A stretch of DNA of 37,145 nucleotides from Alphaproteobacteria bacterium. Lineage in GTDB: Bacteria > Pseudomonadota > Alphaproteobacteria > CACIAM-22H2. Location: positions 1-37,145 of the forward strand of contig JAEUKZ010000174.1 of assembly GCA_016793045.1 (NCBI GenBank). The letters run 5' to 3'. Below the pieces are notes generated by a model. That model had not been told where the DNA came from and did not search any database. It worked only from the letters and a program-made list of their open reading frames with translations. Position numbers and translations under genes: made by a program. Below are positions 30,846-37,145 of this stretch, one piece after another. Numbering within the stretch: the first letter of the stretch is position 1; each line of letters begins with the position of its first letter.

Positions 30846-31477
30846 GCGCGCGCGAAGCCAACATCTACGACCGCTACACCGCGGGGGCGCGGGTCAACCA
30901 CTGGGCCAACGCGATCATCATGATCTGCCTGGCGCTCAGCGGGTTGTCGCTCTTCCACCCGGCGACCTTCTTCCTCTCCGACCTGTTCGGCGGCGGCCAG
31001 TGGACGCGGATCATCCATCCCTGGCTCGGCATCGCCGGCACGCTGACGTTCCTCGGGCTGTTCGTCCGTTTCGTGCGCTTCAACCTGTGGAACCGCGACG
31101 ACAACGCCTGGATGGGCAGCATCCGCCACGTCCTCTCGGGCGAGGAGGAGAAGGTTCCGGAGGTCGGCAAGTACAACGCCGGCCAGAAGATCGTCTTCTG
31201 GGTGCTGTCGATCCTGATCGTGCTGCTGATCACCTCGGGCCTCGCCTTGTGGGATTCGATGTTCCGCGAGTACACGACGATCGACCAGAAGCGGCTGGCG
31301 GCAGTCGTCCACGCGGCGGCGGCGCTCGGGCTGATCATGACCGTGATCGTCCACGTCTATGCCGCGATCTGGGTGCGCGGCACGGTCCGCGCGATGACGC
31401 GGGGATCGGTGACCGGCGGCTGGGCTTGGCGCCACCACCGCAAGTGGCTGCGCGAGGAGGCGGCGCGGCAGCGCTGA
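30842..31477 (+). CDS. fdnI: Formate dehydrogenase-N gamma subunit, cytochrome b556
   Basis: A 211-residue membrane protein overlapping fdnH by 4 bp. About four membrane helices are apparent, with candidate haem b-ligating His residues in [34 protein letters not shown] and [22 protein letters not shown]. It takes electrons from the beta subunit to the quinone pool at the inner membrane. Length fits FdnI (217 in E. coli). The C-terminus is basic ([16 protein letters not shown]), as usual on the cytoplasmic side. Confidence 0.95.
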   Translation: MSAREANIYDRYTAGARVNHWANAIIMICLALSGLSLFHPATFFLSDLFGGGQWTRIIHPWLGIAGTLTFLGLFVRFVRFNLWNRDDNAWMGSIRHVLSGEEEKVPEVGKYNAGQKIVFWVLSILIVLLITSGLALWDSMFREYTTIDQKRLAAVVHAAAALGLIMTVIVHVYAAIWVRGTVRAMTRGSVTGGWAWRHHRKWLREEAARQR

Positions 31478-31513
31478 GGCGCCGCCGCTTCGCCTTCGCT
31501 TCGGGGAGACGCG

Positions 31514-32494
31514 ATGTCCGGCGGGTCCGTCGTTCCGATCGAAGAGATCGGCAATATCCGCCCGCCGCCGTTCGTGCGCCTGCCGGATCTCGTCACGGTC
31601 TTCGTCCGCCGCGCCGAACGGTTGGAAAAGCTCGCGCCCGGGCACGTGCTCGAAGGTTGGCTGCGTTTCATGGCGGCGCTGTCGCGCGCGCAGCACGAGG
31701 CGCTGCGCCGTCTGCCGCCGGGCAGCATGCCGGGGCCGGACGAGATCGCGGCGGCGCGCGAGGCCCAGCGCCCGGCGCTCGAGAGCGAACACTGGCAGGG
31801 CGATGCGACCTGGCCGGCGGCGCTCGACGAGATCCTGCGCATCATGGCCGCGGTGAACAAGCCGGCCGCGGCGGAGGCAGCGCGCGCGTCGCTCGCCGCG
31901 CTCGACACGGAAGAGCGCGCGGCGCTCGTTTCACGCTATCTGTCGTTCGAACTCGGCGCCGGCGAACGTGGCGCGGCGCCGTACGTCGCCGCTGCGCTGC
32001 AGCTCTATTGGACGCGCATGGCCGCATTGCTCGACCCCGCAGCAGTGGGCTTGCGCGACGACAAGACCGCCTGCCCGATCTGCGGCGGACCGCCGGTCGC
32101 GAGCGTCGTCTCCGGCGCGGAAGGCGATTCGCGGTCGCTGCGCTATCTCTGCTGCGGCCTGTGCCAGACGCAATGGAACGAGGTGCGCATCAAGTGCACC
32201 GCCTGCGGCTCGACCAAGGGCATCGCCTATCACCACGTCGATCAGGGCGGAACGGCGACGGACGAGCCGCCGGCCAGGGACACCGGGGAGCGCGCAAAGA
32301 ACGGCGGGCCGACGGTCCGGGCGGAGACCTGCGACGAGTGCAAGACGTACCTGAAGATCCTCTATCGCGAGAAGGACGTCGGCGCCGATCCGGTCGCCGA
32401 CGATCTGGCTACGCTCGAACTGGATATCCTTGCGAGCGAAGCGGGGTATCATCGGACGGCACCCAATCCGTTCCTGATACTGGGCGAGACCTGA
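31514..32494 (+). CDS. fdhE: Formate dehydrogenase accessory protein FdhE
   Basis: A 326-residue cytoplasmic protein, 36 bp after fdnI, with GGGGAGACGCG before its ATG. The C-terminal half carries rubredoxin-like CxxC pairs, [34 protein letters not shown] and [12 protein letters not shown], exactly the FdhE pattern that binds iron. FdhE interacts with respiratory formate dehydrogenases during maturation. The N-terminal half is helical. FdhD, the sulfur-transfer partner in maturation, is not in the window. Its place in the run is typical: fdn structural genes, fdhE, then sel genes. Confidence 0.95.
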   Translation: MSGGSVVPIEEIGNIRPPPFVRLPDLVTVFVRRAERLEKLAPGHVLEGWLRFMAALSRAQHEALRRLPPGSMPGPDEIAAAREAQRPALESEHWQGDATWPAALDEILRIMAAVNKPAAAEAARASLAALDTEERAALVSRYLSFELGAGERGAAPYVAAALQLYWTRMAALLDPAAVGLRDDKTACPICGGPPVASVVSGAEGDSRSLRYLCCGLCQTQWNEVRIKCTACGSTKGIAYHHVDQGGTATDEPPARDTGERAKNGGPTVRAETCDECKTYLKILYREKDVGADPVADDLATLELDILASEAGYHRTAPNPFLILGET

Positions 32495-32513
32495 GCTTGG
32501 GCGAGGATTGACG

Positions 32514-33953
32514 ATGGCCGATCGTGGCGATGGCCGGCGCGCGCCGGCGGCGGGCGCGGCATTGCAGCTGCTTCCGTCGGTCGACCGCGTGATGAACGAG
32601 CCGGCGAGCGGTGCGCTCGTCGCGCGCTACGGTCGCGCCGCGACGCTCGAAGCGGTGCGCTCGGTGCTTGCCGACCTGCGCGCCGCGTTGCGCGGCGGCC
32701 ATGCGGTCGCGCCGAGCGACGCCGGCGCCGTGCTGCGGCTCGCCGGCACGCGGCTCGCGGCAGAGATGCGGCCGTCGCAGCGGCGCGTGTTCAACCTCAC
32801 CGGCACGGTCCTGCACACCAATCTCGGCCGCGCGCTGCTGCCGCGCGAGGCCATCGAGGCGGCGCTGTCGGTGATGGGCGATGCCGCCAATCTCGAATAC
32901 GACCTCGACACCGGCAGCCGCGGCGAGCGCGACGCGCATGTCCGCGGCTGGCTCACCCGGCTGACCGGTGCGGAGTCCGCCACGGTCGTCAACAACAACG
33001 CCGCCGCGGTCCATCTTGTGCTCAACACGCTGGCGCCGGGGCGCGAGGTGCTGGTGTCGCGCGGCGAACTGGTGGAGATCGGCGGCGCCTTCCGCGTGCC
33101 CGACATCATGGCCCGCGCCGGCGCCAGGCTGGTCGAGGTCGGCACCACCAATCGAACGCATCCACGCGACTATTCCGATCGCATCGGGGCCGAGACGGCG
33201 CTGGTGATGAAGGTCCATACCAGCAACTACGCCATCCAGGGCTTCACGGCGTCGGTCGACGAACACGATCTCGCCGCGATCGCCCATAAGCGCGACATTC
33301 CCTTCGTCGTCGACCTCGGCAGCGGGACGCTGGTCGACCTCGCGCGCTGGGGCCTGCCGCACGAGCCGATGCCGCAGCAGGCGCTGCTCGCCGGCGCCGA
33401 TCTCGTCACTTTCAGCGGCGACAAACTGCTCGGCGGCCCGCAATGCGGCATCGTGGTCGGCCGCGCCGACCTCGTCGCCCGGCTCGACAAGAATCCGATG
33501 AAGCGCGCGCTGCGCCTCGACAAGATCCGGCTCGCCGCGCTCGAAGCCGTGCTGCGGCTCTATGCCGATCCCGATCGCCTCGCCGAGAAGCTGCCGACGC
33601 TGCGCCTGCTCACGCGGCCGGCTGCGGCGATCCAGGCACTCGGCGAGTCGATTCTGCCGCGCTTGTGCGCGGCCCTCGGCGGCCGCGCCGACGTCGAGCT
33701 CGCGCCGTGCCGGAGCCAGATCGGCAGCGGTGCCCTGCCGGTCGATCTGCTGCCCAGCCATGCGCTGGTGCTGAAGCCGCGCGCCGGCGGGGCGCGGGTT
33801 CCGGGCGACGCGGTCGAGCGGCTGGCGGCCGCGTTCCGGCGCCTGCCGGTGCCGGTGATCGGTCGTATCGGCGACGGCGCGCTGCATTTCGACCTGCGCT
33901 GCCTCGAAGACGTCGACGGCTTCCTCGGCCAGCTCGACGCGCTCGCCGACTGA
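32514..33953 (+). CDS. selA: L-seryl-tRNA(Sec) selenium transferase
   Basis: A 479-residue PLP enzyme; ATG 32514 is chosen because GAGG lies 7 bp upstream, rather than the TTG at 32508. Family markers are [37 protein letters not shown] and [18 protein letters not shown] with the PLP-binding Lys at about residue 304. It converts Ser-tRNA(Sec) to Sec-tRNA(Sec) with selenophosphate. The gene lies 19 bp after fdhE. It serves the UGA of fdnG in the same cluster. selD (selenophosphate synthase) and selC (tRNA-Sec) are outside this window. Confidence 0.96.
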   Translation: MADRGDGRRAPAAGAALQLLPSVDRVMNEPASGALVARYGRAATLEAVRSVLADLRAALRGGHAVAPSDAGAVLRLAGTRLAAEMRPSQRRVFNLTGTVLHTNLGRALLPREAIEAALSVMGDAANLEYDLDTGSRGERDAHVRGWLTRLTGAESATVVNNNAAAVHLVLNTLAPGREVLVSRGELVEIGGAFRVPDIMARAGARLVEVGTTNRTHPRDYSDRIGAETALVMKVHTSNYAIQGFTASVDEHDLAAIAHKRDIPFVVDLGSGTLVDLARWGLPHEPMPQQALLAGADLVTFSGDKLLGGPQCGIVVGRADLVARLDKNPMKRALRLDKIRLAALEAVLRLYADPDRLAEKLPTLRLLTRPAAAIQALGESILPRLCAALGGRADVELAPCRSQIGSGALPVDLLPSHALVLKPRAGGARVPGDAVERLAAAFRRLPVPVIGRIGDGALHFDLRCLEDVDGFLGQLDALAD

Positions 33954-33955
33954 CG

Positions 33956-34756
33956 ATGGGCCTGTTCGCCCGTTGGTTCGGCCGCGCGCGGCCCGCGGCC
34001 CCCCCGGAGGACGGCGACGTCGCGATCATGGCACGCGCCCTTGCGGCGTTCGAAGCGAAGGACTACGCCACGGCCCTCATGCTGTGGCAGCCGCTCGCCG
34101 AGCGCGGCCATCCGCGCGCCTGCAACAATCTCGGCGGGCTCTACGCCTACGGCCTGGGCGTCGCACGCGACCCCGCAGCGGCGGCGCGCTGGATCGGCCG
34201 CGCGGCGGAGGCGGGCGATCCGGTCGGCCAGACCAACTATGCGTTCCTGTACTACGAAGGCAACGGCGTGGCGCAGGATCACGCCAAGGCGCTCGCGTGG
34301 TACCGCCTCGCGGCGGAAGCAGGCGAAGGCCCCGCGCAGGACATGTTGAGCCACATGCTCCTCCAGGGCGAGGGCACGGCCCGGGACCATGCCGAATCGC
34401 GGCGCTGGGCGGAGCAGGCGGCCAAGGCGGGCGTGGCGACCGCGATGACCCGCATGGGCATGTTCTTCCATGATGCGCTCGGGACGCCACGCGACGTCGA
34501 GGCGGCTGCGGCGTGGTGGCAGCGCGCTGCCGCGGCGGACGAGCCGGAGGCGCAGGCGATGCTCGGTGCGGCCTTCCACATGGGCCGCGGCGTGGCGAAG
34601 GACGACGTCAAGGCCCTCTACTGGCTGCTGCGCGCCGACCGCGCCGGCGAGGAAAAGGCGAAGGCCTTTCTCGGCCGCGTGCGCGCGGTTCTCACCCCGG
34701 CCCAGATCGCGGAGGCCGAGTTCATGGTGCGCGAAGGCGGAGCGGACGGCCGATGA
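33956..34756 (+). CDS. Sel1-like repeat protein between selA and selB
   Basis: A 266-residue protein starting 2 bp after the selA stop and overlapping selB by 4 bp (ATGA). After the N-terminal [10 protein letters not shown] it consists of about six Sel1-like repeats, each with the pattern A-x-x-x-L-x-x-x-Y-x-x-G-x-G-V-x-x-D-x-x-x-A-x-x-W (for example, [26 protein letters not shown] and [26 protein letters not shown]). Such superhelices mediate protein contacts. No signal peptide. The name similarity to SelA and SelB is a coincidence of nomenclature. Position suggests a helper in selenoprotein synthesis or formate dehydrogenase assembly, which is inference only. Confidence 0.92.
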   Translation: MGLFARWFGRARPAAPPEDGDVAIMARALAAFEAKDYATALMLWQPLAERGHPRACNNLGGLYAYGLGVARDPAAAARWIGRAAEAGDPVGQTNYAFLYYEGNGVAQDHAKALAWYRLAAEAGEGPAQDMLSHMLLQGEGTARDHAESRRWAEQAAKAGVATAMTRMGMFFHDALGTPRDVEAAAAWWQRAAAADEPEAQAMLGAAFHMGRGVAKDDVKALYWLLRADRAGEEKAKAFLGRVRAVLTPAQIAEAEFMVREGGADGR

Positions 34757-36702
34757 TCGTCGGCACCGCGGGCCACATCGACCATGGCAAGACCGCGCTG
34801 GTGAAGGCGATCACCGGCGTCGATGCCGACCGCCTGCCGGAGGAAAGGCGCCGGGGCATCACGATCGATATCGGCTTCGCCTATCATCCGCTGGCTTCTG
34901 GTGAGATCGTCGGCTTCGTCGACGTGCCGGGCCACGAGCGCTTCGTCCACAACATGCTGGCGGGTGCCACCGGAATCGACTGTGTCATCCTCGTGGTCGC
35001 CGCCGACGACGGCGTGATGCCGCAGACCCGCGAGCACGCGCAGATCCTCGACCTGCTCGGTCTCGCGCGCGGCGTCGTCGCCATCACCAAGTGCGATCTC
35101 GTCGACGCCGATCGCGTCGCCGCGGTGACGGCGGACGTACGCGCCCTGTTGGCGCGCACCGCACTCGCCGACTGCGTGGTGATACCGGTCTCGGCGGTGA
35201 GCGGCGCCGGCATCAACGAACTCACCGCCTGGCTCGATGCCGAGGCCGCAAAAGGGCCGCGACGCCCGGCGGGCGGGCGCTTCCGGCTCGCAATCGACCG
35301 GCGCTTCGTCGTCGAGGGCCACGGCACCGTCGTGACCGGCACCGTGGTCGCCGGGCGTGTCGCGGTCGACGACCGGCTGCTGTTGAGCCCGTCGCCGCGC
35401 CCCGGTGGCGTCGAGGTGCGCGTGCGCCGCATCCATGCCCAGAACCGCCTCGCGGAGCAGGGCGTCGCCGGACAGCGTTGCGCGCTCAACATCGCCGGCG
35501 CGGAGATCGACGCGATCGCACGGGGCGACTGGCTGATCGACCCGGCCCTGCATGCGCCGACCGACCGGCTCGACGTCCGGCTGCGGCTGCTGGCGAGCGA
35601 GGCGCGCGCGCTCGCGCATTGGACGCAGGTCCATGTCCATCTCGGCGCCGCCCACGCGATGGGCCGCGTCGCCCTGCTCGACACTGAGGGCCTCGCACCC
35701 GGTTCTGCGGCGCTGGCGCAACTCGTGCTCGATCGCCGGATCGGAGCGCTGCACGGCGACCGTTTCATCCTGCGTGATTCGGCGGCGCGCCGCACGATCG
35801 CCGGCGGCATGGTGCTCGACCCGGCCGGTCCGCCGCGCCATCGCCGCACGCCGGAGCGGCTAAGCATGCTCGCGGCCCTCGACGGCACCGATGCGGTAGC
35901 GGCGCTCAGACAGCTGATCGCGCTGCCGCCGCATTGGATCGACCTCGGCGCCTTCGTCCGGTCTTGGAATCTCGCGCCGGCGGAAGCCGAACAGGCGTGG
36001 GCGCGCGCAGGCCTTGCGATCGCAAAGGACGCGGCGCATGCCTTCGGCGTCGCGCCGGCGAAGTGGACCGAGCTCGGCCGCCGGATCGTCGACGCGCTCG
36101 CCCAGCATCACGCCAAACAGCCGGACTCGCCGGGGCTCGACGCGACGCGGCTGCGCGGCGCCGCCGATCCCAAGCTGCCGGCGCCGCTCTTCGCGCTTGC
36201 GCTCGCCGCGCGCGCGGCGGCGAAGGCGATCGTCGCCGAGGGTCCGTGGTTCCGCCTGCCGACGCATCAGGTGACGCTCGGTCCGGCGGAGGAGCGGTTG
36301 TGGGCGCGCATCCTGCCCGTGCTGCGCAGCTCCAAGTTCGAGCCGCCGCGCGTGCGCGACTTCGCGAAGTCGCTCGGCGCGAAGGAAGACGACGTGCGGA
36401 CCCTGTTCAAGCGCCTCGCGCGCATGGGCAGGGTCGTTCTGGTGGCGCACGACCACTACTACCTGCGCGAGACCGTTGTGGCGATGGTGAAGCTCGTCGT
36501 CGGCCTCTCCGAGCGGAGCGGGACGGCGGCCGGCCCGGGCCTCGTCACCGCGGCGATGTTCCGCGACGCGATCGGCACCGGGCGCAAGCTCGCGATCCTC
36601 GTTCTCGAATTCTTCGACCGCGTGGGCATCACCGTGCGCGTCGGCGATCTTCGCCGCGTGCGGACCGACCGGCTCGGCATCTTTGGCCGGATCGAAGGCT
36701 AG
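34753..36702 (+). CDS. selB: Selenocysteine-specific translation factor SelB
   Basis: A 649-residue protein. The start ATG overlaps the stop of the Sel1-repeat gene. The GTPase motifs are [11 protein letters not shown] (residues 4-14), RRRGITID in switch I, DVPGHERF and TKCD. Domains II and III follow (about 175-340, with [14 protein letters not shown]), then a C-terminal half of winged helices that bind SECIS RNA, with [44 protein letters not shown] typical of the last domain. It brings Sec-tRNA(Sec) to the ribosome at UGA codons followed by SECIS, here that of fdnG. Length matches family members (about 610-650). Confidence 0.96.
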   Translation: MIVGTAGHIDHGKTALVKAITGVDADRLPEERRRGITIDIGFAYHPLASGEIVGFVDVPGHERFVHNMLAGATGIDCVILVVAADDGVMPQTREHAQILDLLGLARGVVAITKCDLVDADRVAAVTADVRALLARTALADCVVIPVSAVSGAGINELTAWLDAEAAKGPRRPAGGRFRLAIDRRFVVEGHGTVVTGTVVAGRVAVDDRLLLSPSPRPGGVEVRVRRIHAQNRLAEQGVAGQRCALNIAGAEIDAIARGDWLIDPALHAPTDRLDVRLRLLASEARALAHWTQVHVHLGAAHAMGRVALLDTEGLAPGSAALAQLVLDRRIGALHGDRFILRDSAARRTIAGGMVLDPAGPPRHRRTPERLSMLAALDGTDAVAALRQLIALPPHWIDLGAFVRSWNLAPAEAEQAWARAGLAIAKDAAHAFGVAPAKWTELGRRIVDALAQHHAKQPDSPGLDATRLRGAADPKLPAPLFALALAARAAAKAIVAEGPWFRLPTHQVTLGPAEERLWARILPVLRSSKFEPPRVRDFAKSLGAKEDDVRTLFKRLARMGRVVLVAHDHYYLRETVVAMVKLVVGLSERSGTAAGPGLVTAAMFRDAIGTGRKLAILVLEFFDRVGITVRVGDLRRVRTDRLGIFGRIEG

Positions 36703-36771
36703 AGGAGCGCCCGGCCCCGCGTGTAATGTGGCCGTACGCTCCGGGGACGAGGGACGCACGAGGAGGACAGC

Positions 36772-37145
36772 ATGACCCCACAGCAGTTCGAGGCGGTGAT
36801 GGCGCCGGTGATTGCGGCGGTTGCCGGCAAGCCGGTCGATTCGGCGCTCGAGGCTTCGCTCAATCGCGCGTTTCCTGCCGGCGGCGAAACGGTCGGTGCG
36901 ATCGAGCGCGCCTGCCACGAAGCCATTGCGGACGGATGGATGTGCGCGCAGGGCAAGCCCGGGCGCAAGTTCGGCCGTGTCATCGAGGCCACGCCCGAAA
37001 GCCGCGATCTCAGCGTCGACGTCGTCGACCTGGCGGACATCGTCGGCCCGCATCACGTCCATCCGAACGGCGAGATCTGCCTGGTACTGCCCGTGACGCC
37101 CGGCGCGAAGTTCATGGGTGGCGGACGCGGCTGGTGCGTCTACGG
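36772..37145 (+). CDS. PnbB/DUF4863-family protein (4-hydroxylaminobenzoate lyase-like), 5' part
   Basis: The frame opens at an ATG with AGGAGGACAGC directly upstream, a strong ribosome-binding site, and runs off the window after 124 codons. The product starts MTPQQFEAVMAPVIAAVAGK and contains GWMCAQGKPGRKFGRVIEATPESRDLSVDVVDL, then GPHHVHPNGEICLVLPV, where a cupin-like H-x-H-P-x-G-E-I motif appears. I associate this pattern with the family of 4-hydroxylaminobenzoate lyase (PnbB, earlier DUF4863), which makes protocatechuate from 4-hydroxylaminobenzoate. Family recall is moderate, and many members have no tested activity. Confidence 0.55.
   Translation, partial: MTPQQFEAVMAPVIAAVAGKPVDSALEASLNRAFPAGGETVGAIERACHEAIADGWMCAQGKPGRKFGRVIEATPESRDLSVDVVDLADIVGPHHVHPNGEICLVLPVTPGAKFMGGGRGWCVY

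Noticed and set aside
1-37145. CRISPR array, tRNA (including selC), rRNA, insertion sequence or prophage
   Set aside because: No repeat-spacer pattern, no tRNA-like cloverleaf in the few intergenic gaps, and no transposase, integrase or phage protein among the readable frames.

Overview
The window is very GC-rich (well above 60% by eye), gene-dense DNA from a proteobacterium, most likely an alphaproteobacterium. The grounds are the urtABCDE layout, the Asd, ALDH7, PAS_5 and host-attachment families, FNR/FixK-type boxes, and codon use that leaves long open frames opposite almost every gene. Genus cannot be read from the sequence. I saw no insertion sequence, phage gene, CRISPR array, tRNA or rRNA.

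Layout. (1) 1-7538: a catabolic neighbourhood with the tail of a PrpF/4-oxalomesaconate-tautomerase-like gene, a DUF1932 dehydrogenase, a family-5 solute-binding protein, a VOC (extradiol dioxygenase/glyoxalase fold) protein, a serine carypeptidase-type (S10) carboxypeptidase, an RraA/HMG-aldolase-like protein and an FAH-family protein, with an LprI-YARHG exported protein on the other strand. The set resembles the lower part of a protocatechuate/gallate meta-cleavage route plus uptake. (2) 7543-10646: a GT4 glycosyltransferase and an ALDH7-type dehydrogenase, divergent. (3) 10594-12784: a low-oxygen/stress-like group (CBS-BON protein, host-attachment-family protein, CBS-pair protein) with FNR/FixK-like boxes in the intergenic DNA. 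(4) 12873-14950: a PolX-type polymerase without its PHP domain, a small exported protein and a PAS_5 protein. (5) 14960-20604: a complete urea ABC transporter operon urtABCDE on the minus strand, preceded by a consensus sigma-54 promoter with a perfect 19-bp palindrome at enhancer distance. (6) 20834-22569: a cold-shock gene with promoter, leader and terminator, then two half-size YeeE/YedE sulfur-transport proteins. (7) 22600-24618: gmhA and, divergently, asd. Between them lies a Thr/Lys-rich leader ORF followed by competing hairpins, which looks like a transcription attenuator. (8) 24653-26488: a second PAS_5 protein and two unrecognised proteins. (9) 26855-36702: a formate dehydrogenase-N and selenocysteine island, fdnG(Sec)-fdnH-fdnI-fdhE-selA-Sel1-repeat-selB. 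fdnG contains an in-frame UGA (27449-27451) followed at 11 nt by a SelB-type SECIS hairpin, so the two apparent reading frames are one selenoprotein. (10) From 36772: the start of a PnbB/DUF4863-family gene that runs off the end.

The strongest coherent system is region 9. FdnGHI oxidises formate on the periplasmic side and passes electrons to quinone, FdhE assists maturation, and SelA and SelB supply and deliver selenocysteine to the catalytic subunit encoded in the same run of genes. selC, selD and fdhD are not in the window. The least expected signal is the candidate attenuator upstream of asd.
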